9,195 nt of DNA from Methanosarcinales archaeon (lineage in GTDB: Archaea; Halobacteriota; Methanosarcinia; Methanosarcinales; Methanogasteraceae). How positions within the stretch are numbered: position 1 is the first letter of the stretch; each line of letters opens with the position of its first letter. Location of the stretch: NCBI GenBank assembly GCA_003661105.1, contig QMVM01000067.1, positions 1-9,195 of the forward strand. Direction: 5' to 3'. The notes beneath the pieces are model-generated. The model saw only the letters and a program-made list of their open reading frames with translations. It was not told where the DNA came from and searched no databases. A program made the translations under genes and the position numbers. Shown here one piece after another: positions 1 to 6,043 of the stretch.

Positions 1-1
1 A

Positions 2-679
2 GGTGCAGTCGAGCTATACCTGAAACAGTTTGGCAGCGCAGCATATCCCGACATACTTGACCTCTGCGCGAGAAGCGTTGATCGGTTCGTTGCAAATACA
101 CTCCATACAAAGTCGTCGTTTGATGTGGCGGTCATCAGCATCGATGAGCCAAGCATCGGGATCAACCCTGAGATCATGTTCAGCGACGATGAGATCATCC
201 ACGCGCTTAACCTCTCAGCGAAATCATCAGATGTCGATACCCAGATACACCTGCACTCGCCGATTCACTATACGCTTGCGTGCGAGTCCGATTCGATCAA
301 TGTGGTCGGCGTGGAATCCGCTGCAAACCCTGATTACCTCGAACTGATCGATAAAGGGGATCTGGAGAAATATGACATGTTTTTGCGCGTCGGTGTTGCA
401 AGAACCGATATCTTCGGCATGACTGCCCTGTTAAACGAGAAGTACCAGACCAACGTCTGGAAGGATACGTCCATTCTCCGCGAGATCGTGACCGCGATGG
501 AGACTCCGGAGGTGGTCGCAAAGCGGCTCAGGCACGCTTACGATAGGTTCGGAGCGTTGATACGGTATGCAGGACCTGACTGCGGGCTTGGCGCATGGGA
601 GTATCCGGACCTTGCACAGGGACTCCTCAAAAACGCGGGGGATGGCATCGCAAGCTTTAAGAAGAGTTTGCGACAGTAA
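2..679 (+). CDS. Core-MetE-like methionine synthase (Mes family), 5'-truncated by window edge
   Basis: This is the C-terminal 225 residues of a zinc-dependent methionine synthase of the core-MetE type. In archaea these proteins methylate homocysteine using a corrinoid-bound methyl group instead of folate. The frame is open from base 2, so the start lies outside; the GTG at 125 is internal, since homologous-looking sequence precedes it. Visible landmarks, numbered from that GTG codon, are an IDEPS segment (6-10), an H-L-H pair (42, 44), Glu64 in a VESA context, and Cys153 in GPDCGLGAW. The last is the classic C-terminal zinc-cysteine motif of MetE. In bacterial MetE the first zinc site is His-x-Cys, whereas here it is His-x-His. 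The gene ends one base before the convergent protease gene. The family is secure from the GPDCGLG motif and overall pattern. Which of the Mes subfamilies it belongs to, and its methyl donor, are not decided by this fragment. Confidence 0.85.
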   Translation, partial: GAVELYLKQFGSAAYPDILDLCARSVDRFVANTLHTKSSFDVAVISIDEPSIGINPEIMFSDDEIIHALNLSAKSSDVDTQIHLHSPIHYTLACESDSINVVGVESAANPDYLELIDKGDLEKYDMFLRVGVARTDIFGMTALLNEKYQTNVWKDTSILREIVTAMETPEVVAKRLRHAYDRFGALIRYAGPDCGLGAWEYPDLAQGLLKNAGDGIASFKKSLRQ

Positions 680-680
680 T

Positions 681-1358
681 TCATATGGTTATAGCTGGGA
701 TGAAAGTTACCCCCAACAGAATGATCAGAATGATTATCCCGGCAAATGCAGTTTTGCTCCATGCGAGCACTTTTTTGCCGTCAAGGACGCTAAACGGAAA
801 CATGTTGAAGAATGCGAGCCAGAGATTGATCAACACACCCAAACTCCCGATCTCTCCGAACCCAACCCCTGCGAAAGAGCCGCTCATGCCGATAAGTGGC
901 ATAAAAGCCAGCGCCAGCAGAACATTCATGAGTGGACCTGCAGCACCGATGCGTCCGATCTGCTCTCTTGTGGCATAGTTTCCGTATATCCGCACCGCAC
1001 CCGGCGCTGCAAACAACGCACCCACCAGATATGCCAGCCCGACCGCGAACATCAGCATGGAAGAGCTCATCCGGAACTCTGCCCACATGTTGTACCGCTG
1101 TGCAACAACCTTGTGCGCGAGTTCGTGCAATAAAAAAGACACTCCGACCGTAAGGAGTGATAAAATGAAATTATAGATCACGAGCCCTCCGAAAGGATTG
1201 GATCGGGCTGTGCCTGATAACACAAGCGCGAACGCATACGATATCGAGATCCACGCGATTGCGAGCTGCTGTATCTCGGTACCGCTGGTTCGGATACGAG
1301 TTTTCTGTCTCGGCTCCGGGGTCCCGATGGTGTATATTCGCGAGTCCATTTCTGCCAT
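681..1358 (-). CDS. Minimal site-2-protease-like zinc metalloprotease (peptidase family M50)
   Basis: This is a polytopic membrane protease of 225 residues that cleaves within or near the membrane. The zinc-binding HELAH sequence lies at residues 78-82, inside a hydrophobic segment (about 58-80). The second S2P signature follows at 185-194 (NMFP...DG), where the Asp is the expected third zinc ligand. A GPLMN segment at 141-145 resembles the conserved membrane loop of the family. I see hydrophobic segments near 30-50, 58-80, 102-120, 138-158, 172-190 and 204-222. There is no PDZ domain and no CBS pair, so this is the shortest form of the family. The first ATG at 1358 is used; a second in-frame ATG is at 1349. 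A TATA-like box at 1383-1389 on this strand puts the transcript start close to the ATG, suggesting a leaderless or short-leader mRNA. Its substrate cannot be read from context. Confidence 0.9.
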   Translation of the reverse strand: MAEMDSRIYTIGTPEPRQKTRIRTSGTEIQQLAIAWISISYAFALVLSGTARSNPFGGLVIYNFILSLLTVGVSFLLHELAHKVVAQRYNMWAEFRMSSSMLMFAVGLAYLVGALFAAPGAVRIYGNYATREQIGRIGAAGPLMNVLLALAFMPLIGMSGSFAGVGFGEIGSLGVLINLWLAFFNMFPFSVLDGKKVLAWSKTAFAGIIILIILLGVTFIPAITI

Positions 1359-1381
1359 AATATATTATGGTCGGGTCTGAT

Positions 1382-1390
1382 ACTTTAATG
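1382..1390 (-). promoter_or_regulatory. TATA-like box for the M50 protease gene
   Basis: On the minus strand the sequence reads CATTAAAGT, centred about 27 bases before the ATG at 1358. This is the usual archaeal spacing for a TATA box driving a leaderless or nearly leaderless transcript. A second AT-rich stretch (1359-1371) touches the start codon and is too close to act as the TATA box for that start. Confidence 0.4.
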
Positions 1391-1480
1391 GTTTCTATTC
1401 CGGGAGGCTCCCCAGTTACGCTGGTGTCCGCCAGATCCGAACGCCCGCGCAAGATGTCCATCCCGAAGGGTCAGATAACC

Positions 1481-1495
1481 TTTAAGAACATATAG
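1481..1495 (+). promoter_or_regulatory. Probable promoter of tRNA-Arg (and possibly rps8e)
   Basis: The AT-rich run TTTAAGAACATATAG begins 33 bases before the mature tRNA-Arg 5' end. TTTAAGAAC is at the spacing expected for a TATA box with a transcript start a few bases upstream of the tRNA. There is no room for a separate standard promoter between the tRNA and rps8e, so this box may serve both. Confidence 0.45.
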
Positions 1496-1513
1496 GCACA
1501 ACTGTTGACGCGA

Positions 1514-1585
1514 GTCCCGATGTGGTAGCGGATATCCTTAGGGCTTGCGGAGCCTTAGACCCGGGTTCGAGTCCCGGCCGGGACG
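1514..1585 (+). tRNA. tRNA-Arg, anticodon GCG
   Basis: The cloverleaf is read by eye. The acceptor is GTCCCGA (1514-1520) with CCGGGAC (1578-1584). The anticodon stem is AGGGC/GCCTT (1540-1544/1552-1556) around the loop TTGCGGA, giving anticodon GCG at 1547-1549. The T arm is CCGGG-TTCGAGT-CCCGG (1561-1577), the discriminator is G1585, and CCA is not encoded. G18-G19-A20 in the D loop fits the A20 identity element of arginine tRNAs. It reads CGC and CGU codons. Three positions are non-canonical: the last acceptor pair is A-C (1520/1578), and the D stem has only two G-C pairs between T-T oppositions (1523/1538 and 1526/1535). The rps8e start codon lies only 20 bases downstream. Confidence 0.88.
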
Positions 1586-1604
1586 CTTATACGGAGAATA
1601 AAAC

Positions 1605-1979
1605 ATGAAATGGCAAGGAGCTTCAAAATGCAAGGAAAGCGGCGGAAGGATTGTTAGATCTCGTGGAAAGCGAAAGTTCGAGATCGGGCGTGAACCTGCT
1701 GACACGCACCTCGCGCCGGTGCGCAGCAAGAAGGTGCGCACCTTTGGCGGAAACAAGAAGATACGTCTCTTCCGGTGCGATATAGCGAACGTGACCAATC
1801 CTGCAGATAACACAACCCGGAAAGGTAACATCGAGACCGTCGAGGGAAATCCGGCAAATCAATATTATACCCGGCGGAATATCATCACAAAAGGAGCGAT
1901 CATCAAGACAAATTTTGGCTCGGCGCAGGTGACCAACCGGCCAGGACAGGAAGGAGTCGTCAACGCTGTGTTGATATGA
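1605..1979 (+). CDS. rps8e: 30S ribosomal protein S8e
   Basis: This small basic protein of the archaeal/eukaryotic small ribosomal subunit has 124 residues, the normal archaeal length of about 125-130. Recognisable conserved blocks are the N-terminal MKWQG start, a basic SRGKRKFEIGREPADTHLA-like segment (about 20-37), KKVRTFGGNKKIRL in the middle, and the C-terminal block running from RRNIITKGAIIKT to NRPGQEGVVNAVL. The last block is diagnostic of S8e. The ATG at 1605 is preceded by GGAG (1593-1596) at a good Shine-Dalgarno distance. It lies 20 bases after tRNA-Arg, so the two are probably made on one primary transcript and separated by tRNA 3' processing. No frameshift or missing block is seen. 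Confidence 0.97.
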   Translation: MKWQGASKCKESGGRIVRSRGKRKFEIGREPADTHLAPVRSKKVRTFGGNKKIRLFRCDIANVTNPADNTTRKGNIETVEGNPANQYYTRRNIITKGAIIKTNFGSAQVTNRPGQEGVVNAVLI

Positions 1980-2079
1980 ACACGGCAGGAAACCTTTAAT
2001 ATGCCTGAATGCATTGAGTCACTGGTGCACCACGACGATACTCCAGTCCTCCAGATTCCCACTATGATTAGCTTTGGAA

Positions 2080-2183
2080 GGGCTCGTAGCTCAGCTAGGC
2101 AGAGCACCGGGCTTTTAACGCCTGCGGCGTTGCTGCTGCGTGCAGAAACCCGATGGCCGAGGGTTCAAATCCCTTCGAGCCCG
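2080..2183 (+). tRNA. tRNA-Lys (anticodon TTT) interrupted by about 30 bases in the anticodon loop
   Basis: The acceptor is GGGCTCG (2080-2086) with CGAGCCC (2176-2182), seven perfect pairs. T8-A9 and the D stem GCTC/GAGC (2089-2092/2102-2105) are canonical. The T arm is GAGGG-TTCAAAT-CCCTT (2159-2175), the discriminator is G2183, and CCA is not encoded. The 5' anticodon half is CCGGG then CTTTTAA (2107-2118). The 3' half CCCGA resumes only at 2149, so about 30 bases are inserted at the position of most archaeal tRNA introns (37/38). Splicing restores the loop CTTTTAA, decoding AAA and AAG. The first anticodon-stem pair is C-A (2107/2153). An unspliced fold of 2108-2124 would show TTA instead, but the arms match lysine tRNA, so I prefer the intron reading. 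Confidence 0.9.
2118..2147 (+). other. Putative tRNA-Lys intron made of two tandem hairpins
   Basis: Removing these 30 bases gives a normal tRNA-Lys. The exact ends can slide by one base either way because of flanking A residues. The first hairpin pairs AACGCC with GGCGTT (2117-2122/2126-2131) around TGC. The second pairs CTGC with GCAG (2133-2136/2142-2145) around TGCGT. A canonical bulge-helix-bulge splicing motif is not obvious: at the 37/38 cut sites the central helix CTTT/GCAG has one mismatch and one G-T pair. The splice mechanism is therefore inferred from position only. The first hairpin, with its TTAA lead-in, resembles the outer stem of the modules downstream at 2184-2297. Confidence 0.6.
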
Positions 2184-2297
2184 TTAATGCCCAGCCCTTA
2201 TAGGCTGTGGCATCGATGGATCGCTCTTGACGATCCATTAATGTCCTGTCCTTCGGACAGTGGCATCGATGAAAATCGCTTCTGGCGATTCCCATTA
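2184..2297 (+). repeat. Two tandem copies (about 54 bp) of a double-hairpin module abutting tRNA-Lys
   Basis: The units are 2184-2237 and 2238-2297. Each begins with TTAATG, carries hairpin A, then a conserved TGGCATCGATG (2208-2218 and 2261-2271), then hairpin B, and ends near CATTA. Hairpin A has a conserved outer stem, ATGYC with GGCAT (2187-2191/2209-2213 and 2241-2245/2262-2266), a conserved unpaired T, and an inner stem that differs between copies but still pairs. The inner stems are CAGCC/GGCTG in copy 1 and CTGTCC/GGACAG in copy 2. Hairpin B is ATGGATCG/CGATCCAT (2216-2223/2231-2238) in copy 1. In copy 2 it is ATG/CAT outside AATCGC/GCGATT (2274-2279/2285-2290). Conserved flanks with covarying stems argue for selection on RNA or DNA structure. 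No protein frame explains it. Confidence 0.75.
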
Positions 2298-2306
2298 CTA
2301 CATGAT

Positions 2307-2334
2307 CCCGTGGAGGGGTTCAAATAGAATTCGA
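2307..2334 (+). pseudogene. Degraded copy of the tRNA-Lys 3' half (T-arm relic)
   Basis: The segment reads CCCG-TGG-AGGGG-TTCAAAT and then, after a diverged stretch, TTCGA. It aligns in the same order with the tRNA-Lys 3' half at 2149-2178 (CCCGATGGCCGAGGG, TTCAAAT, CCC, TTCGA) with small gaps. The T stem no longer pairs and there is no acceptor strand. It could be the far target duplication of an element inserted after the tRNA, or a chance likeness because TTCAAATAG also works as a promoter box here. Confidence 0.4.
2319..2327 (+). promoter_or_regulatory. Likely TATA box of the rpoH-rpoB''-rpoB' operon
   Basis: TTCAAATAG is centred about 28 bases before the rpoH ATG at 2351 and is preceded by a purine-rich GGAGGGG that could act as the TFB-recognition element. 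The spacing implies a leaderless or very short-leader mRNA, and no Shine-Dalgarno is seen before the ATG. If the transcript starts further upstream, the hairpin modules would lie in its leader. Confidence 0.45.
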
Positions 2335-2350
2335 CATATCTAGCCACATA

Positions 2351-2557
2351 ATGGTTCCGAGACATCGGATACTCGATGATGATGAGGCAGAGGAAGTATT
2401 GAGCAGATACGGCATCGAAAAGGAGAAATTGTCCAAAGTCACGACAGTTGATCCGGCAATCAAGGAGATCGGCGCAGATGCCGGCGATGTCATAGAAATT
2501 ACGAGAAATAGCGAAACTGCTGGCGAATTCGTGTTTTATCGCCTTGTAATCGAATGA
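2351..2557 (+). CDS. rpoH: DNA-directed RNA polymerase subunit H
   Basis: This is the small archaeal polymerase subunit equivalent to the C-terminal domain of eukaryotic Rpb5; it sits in the lower jaw near downstream DNA. At 68 residues it is slightly shorter than the usual 75-85. The family pattern is clear: VPRHRILDDDEAEEVLSRYGI at the N terminus, then KLSKVTTVDPAIKEIGA, the GDVIEITR turn (about 46-53), and the C-terminal TAGEFVFYRLV strand. The ATG at 2351 is the only sensible start and has no ribosome binding site, consistent with a leaderless first gene of an operon. The rpoB'' start codon follows its stop by seven bases. The gene order rpoH-rpoB''-rpoB' is the standard euryarchaeal arrangement. 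Confidence 0.97.
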   Translation: MVPRHRILDDDEAEEVLSRYGIEKEKLSKVTTVDPAIKEIGADAGDVIEITRNSETAGEFVFYRLVIE

Positions 2558-2564
2558 GGGAAGA

Positions 2565-4067
2565 ATGTTAGACCGAAAAAAACTATCCCGTGCATATTTT
2601 ACCAAGAATAAGATTGTGCAGCACCAGATTGACTCGTTTAATGAATTCATAGATCATAGTCTCCAGAAGGTCGTTGACGAGATGGGTGTTATCGAAACCG
2701 AAGTTGGTGACGCCAGCAGCGGTACAAAAACGTACGTCCGTCTCGAGACGGTCTCGGTTGGACATCCGGTGGTCAAGGAAGCAGATGGTGCTGTCGATCG
2801 GTTGTATCCATCCGATGCGCGGCTGCGCAACCTTACATATTCGGCACCTATCAATCTCACGATGACCGTTGTACAGGACGGGGTTGAGAGCGATCCGAAG
2901 AGCGTGGAGATCGGGGTCACGCCGATCATGCTGCGGTCGAAGGCATGTAACCTGTACGGACTAACAGATGCGGAGATACAGTCGCATGGCGAAGATCCGC
3001 TCGATCCTGGCGGATATTTCATCACGAACGGCACCGAACGGGTGATCATGACGCTTGAGGATCTTGCGCCGAACAAGATCATGACCGAGATAGATCACAG
3101 GTACGGGGACCAGGTCGAGATTGCGAAGGTGTTTTCGGAACGGTATGGATATCGGGCGCTGACCGTTGTTGAGCGCGGGCGCAAATCGATACTTGAGGTG
3201 TCATTCCCGTCGCTTCCCGGGCGCATCAATTTTGTCGTGCTTGCCCGTGCACTCGGGCTTGAAACTGACAAGGATCTCGTGGACGCGGTATCAGATGATC
3301 CGGATATCAGGGAGTTTATGAAGGAGAATCTTGAAGAGGCGGTAAACCTGGGAGTGTTTACGCAGGAGAATGCGCTTGAGGAACTCGGAAGCGTCGTTGC
3401 GACAAGGCAGGCAAAGGAGTACCAGACTCGGAGGATCGGCTACGTCCTTGACAGGTACCTGCTTCCACATCTCGGCAACGCGGAAGCGGATCGGATGGTA
3501 AAAGCTTATTATCTGGCAAGAATGGCTGAGGCATGTTTTGAACTGGCAACAGGTCGGAGAAACGTGGACGATAAGGATCATTACGCAAACAAACGGCTAA
3601 AACTCGCAGGAAATCTGATGGAAGACCTCTTCCGGGTTTCATTCAACCGGCTTGCAAGAGATATCAAGTACCAGATCGAGCGTGCGAGTATGAGGAAACG
3701 GGAATTAAACATCATGACCGTGATACGCCCGGACGTACTCACACAGCGCATCGTTTACCCGCTTGCGACTGGAAACTGGGTTGGCGGGCGCACAGGTGTT
3801 GCGCAGTTGCTCGATCGCACCGATCAGATATCCTCGTTGTCCCACCTGAGAAGGGTAATATCACCATTGTCGAGAACACAGCCACATTTCGAGGCAAGAG
3901 ACCTGCATCCGACGCAGTGGGGCAGATTGTGTCCATCCGAGACTCCGGAAGGTCCAAACTGTGGTCTTGTGAAGAACTTCGCACAGATGGTGGAGCTATC
4001 CACAGGAATCGAGGATACCGAAGCGATCAAGAACGAGTTGTATGCGTATGGCATCAGTGCAGTATGA
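2565..4067 (+). CDS. rpoB2: DNA-directed RNA polymerase subunit B'' (N-terminal half of B)
   Basis: This encodes the N-terminal half of the catalytic-side B subunit, split from B' as in methanogens and haloarchaea. It has 500 residues, normal for B''. Landmarks are the N-terminal YFTKNKIVQHQIDSFNEFI segment (about 11-29), GGYFITNGTERV and the following TLEDLAPNK (about 149-171), the lobe and protrusion regions, the HLRRVISPL block (about 427-435), and SETPEGPNCGLVKN (458-471), the fork region next to the active centre. The ATG at 2565 has the purine-rich GAGGGAAG just upstream, overlapping the end of rpoH, so translation is probably coupled. The protein ends three bases before the first possible rpoB' ATG. 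The reading frame is intact. Confidence 0.98.
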   Translation: MLDRKKLSRAYFTKNKIVQHQIDSFNEFIDHSLQKVVDEMGVIETEVGDASSGTKTYVRLETVSVGHPVVKEADGAVDRLYPSDARLRNLTYSAPINLTMTVVQDGVESDPKSVEIGVTPIMLRSKACNLYGLTDAEIQSHGEDPLDPGGYFITNGTERVIMTLEDLAPNKIMTEIDHRYGDQVEIAKVFSERYGYRALTVVERGRKSILEVSFPSLPGRINFVVLARALGLETDKDLVDAVSDDPDIREFMKENLEEAVNLGVFTQENALEELGSVVATRQAKEYQTRRIGYVLDRYLLPHLGNAEADRMVKAYYLARMAEACFELATGRRNVDDKDHYANKRLKLAGNLMEDLFRVSFNRLARDIKYQIERASMRKRELNIMTVIRPDVLTQRIVYPLATGNWVGGRTGVAQLLDRTDQISSLSHLRRVISPLSRTQPHFEARDLHPTQWGRLCPSETPEGPNCGLVKNFAQMVELSTGIEDTEAIKNELYAYGISAV

Positions 4068-4070
4068 TAT

Positions 4071-5879
4071 ATGAGAGGCATAATGACAGGTAAGGTATTT
4101 TTAGACGGTGAACTGGTCGGCACCCATGAAAGTCCGGCAGAACTGGTGCGGAAGATCCGGATGGGGCGGAGGCAGGGCACAATCGGGGGCCAGCTCAATG
4201 TTTCGCTTCAGGGGCATGATGTGCTCATCAATACTGATATGGGCAGAGCCCGGCGCCCCCTGATCATTGTTGCAGGTGGCAGGCCGCTGGTCACTGAAGA
4301 CCACATCATAAAACTCGAACAGAACGATATTACGTTTGACGACCTTGTATCAGAAGGTATAATCGAGTATCTCGATGCTGAGGAAGAGGAAGACGCGTTA
4401 ATTGCGGTCAATGAAGATGATATCACGCCGGAACATACCCACATCGAGATCGATCCGGCATTGATCCTTGGAATATGCACGGGTATGGTTCCGTTCCCTG
4501 AGCACAATGCATCCCCGAGGAACACGATGGGTGCTGCAATGGTTAAGCAGTGCATCGGTATTTCGGCATCGAATCTCAAAATGAGACCTGATACTCGCGG
4601 GCACATACTCCATTATCCGGAGCGTGCGCTCGTGAACACCATGACCTCACGCGCAATCGGCGCAGACAACCGGCCCGCAGGTCAGAACTTCATCGTTGCA
4701 GTGCTGTCGTTTGAAGGTTACAACATCGAGGATGCGCTCGTGGTGAACAAGGGCTCAATCGAGCGCGGTCTCGGGCGCAGCCACTTCTTCAGGACGCTTG
4801 AGGCAGAGGAGCAGCGGTATCCTGGCGGACAGGAGGATCGGTTCGAGATTCCTGACGCCGAAGTTAGGGGTGCAAGAGGCGATGAAGCGTATGCGCACCT
4901 GGACTCTGATGGCCTGATCAATCCGGAGACTGCGGTTCGTCCCGGAGATGTTCTCGTCGGAAAGACATCTCCCCCGAGATTCATTGAGGAGCCCACCGGG
5001 CTTGCGCCACAGGAGCGCCGCGAGAACTCAGTTACCATGCGGTCAAACGAGAAAGGAATCATAGATACGGTCATCATGACCGAGTCGTATGGAACCCGCC
5101 TTGCACGTGTGAAGGTCAGGGACCAGCGGATACCAGAGATCGGAGACAAATTTGCATCCCGACACGGGCAGAAAGGAGTTATCGGATTGATCGTGCCTTA
5201 TGAGGATATGCCATTTACAGAACAGGGAATCGTCCCGGATCTGGTCTTAAATCCGCACGCAATCCCGTCGAGGATGACGGTCGGGCATGTACTCGAGATG
5301 ATCGGCGGAAAGGTTGGCGCGCTCCAGGGAAGAGGGATCGACGCCGATGCCTTCTCAGGTGAGACTGAGGAAGAATTGCGTGATGCATTGGTGGCGTGTG
5401 GTTTTGCAAGCACTGGTAAAGAAGTGATGTACGACGGTGTCACAGGCGCGCAGATCCAGGCAGACATATTCATCGGAGCCATTCTATATCAGAAACTCCA
5501 CCACATGGTTGCGTCCAAGATCCATGCAAGATCGAGAGGACCTGTTCAGGTCCTGACACGCCAGCCAACCGAAGGACGTGCACGAGAAGGTGGTCTCAGG
5601 TTCGGAGAGATGGAGAGGGACGTGCTTATCGGGCACGGCGCAGCGCTCTCCTTAAAGGAGCGGCTGCTCGATGAATCTGACAAGGTGTCTGAACTGGTCT
5701 GCGGACACTGCGGAATGATCGCCACGTTTGATCGGAGGAAGAATATTGCATTCTGCACCAACTGCGGTGCCGAAACCGATATATATCCGGTCGAGATGAG
5801 TTACGCGTTCAAACTGCTCCTCGATGAGATTAAATCGCTTGGTGTTGCGCCGAGACTCGAACTGGTGGATGCGGCGTAA
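4071..5879 (+). CDS. rpoB1: DNA-directed RNA polymerase subunit B' (C-terminal half of B)
   Basis: This encodes the C-terminal half of subunit B, including the wall, hybrid-binding and clamp-anchor regions, with 602 residues. Visible motifs are the EGYNIEDALVVNK block (215-227, polymerase hybrid-binding region), FASRHGQKG (361-369, conserved near the active centre), the LTRQPTEGRAREGGLRFGEMERD region near 500-520, and a C-terminal zinc site C544-x2-C547...C562-x2-C565. The ATG at 4071 is three bases after the rpoB'' stop. A second in-frame ATG at 4083 has GAGG five bases before it and may be the true start, giving 598 residues. In most euryarchaea rpoA' follows directly; here the operon stops at a hairpin plus T-tract at 5904-5933. 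Confidence 0.98.
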   Translation: MRGIMTGKVFLDGELVGTHESPAELVRKIRMGRRQGTIGGQLNVSLQGHDVLINTDMGRARRPLIIVAGGRPLVTEDHIIKLEQNDITFDDLVSEGIIEYLDAEEEEDALIAVNEDDITPEHTHIEIDPALILGICTGMVPFPEHNASPRNTMGAAMVKQCIGISASNLKMRPDTRGHILHYPERALVNTMTSRAIGADNRPAGQNFIVAVLSFEGYNIEDALVVNKGSIERGLGRSHFFRTLEAEEQRYPGGQEDRFEIPDAEVRGARGDEAYAHLDSDGLINPETAVRPGDVLVGKTSPPRFIEEPTGLAPQERRENSVTMRSNEKGIIDTVIMTESYGTRLARVKVRDQRIPEIGDKFASRHGQKGVIGLIVPYEDMPFTEQGIVPDLVLNPHAIPSRMTVGHVLEMIGGKVGALQGRGIDADAFSGETEEELRDALVACGFASTGKEVMYDGVTGAQIQADIFIGAILYQKLHHMVASKIHARSRGPVQVLTRQPTEGRAREGGLRFGEMERDVLIGHGAALSLKERLLDESDKVSELVCGHCGMIATFDRRKNIAFCTNCGAETDIYPVEMSYAFKLLLDEIKSLGVAPRLELVDAA

Positions 5880-5903
5880 GATACCATGTAGTTCAGAGCG
5901 TTT

Positions 5904-5933
5904 TGCCGGTGCGGATCGTGCCGGCACATTTTT
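5904..5933 (+). terminator. Hairpin and T-tract after rpoB'
   Basis: TGCCGG (5904-5909) pairs with CCGGCA (5921-5926) around an 11-base loop, followed within two bases by TTTTT (5929-5933). It starts 24 bases after the rpoB' stop. Oligo-T terminates archaeal polymerase, and the hairpin strengthens the call. It marks the end of the rpoH-B''-B' transcript, ahead of where rpoA' would normally be. Confidence 0.65.
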
Positions 5934-6043
5934 ATAGGGGTCGGAAGATTATGGGAATTTCTCTAAATTATTTTAATTGTGATATTATTTCTAAAAAGGA
6001 ATCCCACACTTCTTAGGGGGCACCGAAAAATAACCTATCGAAA
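5934..6043. other. AT-rich spacer between the rpoB' terminator and the mptG relic
   Basis: No open frame of note is seen. TGGGAATT (5952-5959) and AATCCCA (6000-6006) form an imperfect inverted repeat (one bulged A) around about 40 AT-rich bases. Its function is unknown. It could be a remnant boundary of the rearrangement that separated rpoB' from rpoA', or a terminator for minus-strand transcription. Confidence 0.35.

Noticed and set aside
1359..1371. ATAATATATTATG run as TATA box for the M50 protease
   Set aside because: It abuts the start codon; a transcript starting 25 bases downstream would lose the first two ATGs. The box at 1382-1390 fits better.
2108..2158. tRNA-Lys read without an intron, as a class II tRNA with anticodon TTA and a long variable arm
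   Set aside because: The stem 2108-2112/2120-2124 does pair, but this needs a 34-base variable region and the D, T and acceptor arms match a lysine tRNA; an intron at 37/38 is simpler.
2184..2297. CRISPR array interpretation of the repeats near tRNA-Lys
   Set aside because: There are only two units, with conserved short flanks around variable paired stems; there is no constant repeat of 24-37 bases with unrelated spacers and no cas genes nearby.
2001..2327. Open frame of 108 codons running through tRNA-Lys and the hairpin modules
   Set aside because: It overlaps a clear tRNA and structured repeats, has repeat-like composition and no recognisable protein pattern; it is a chance frame.
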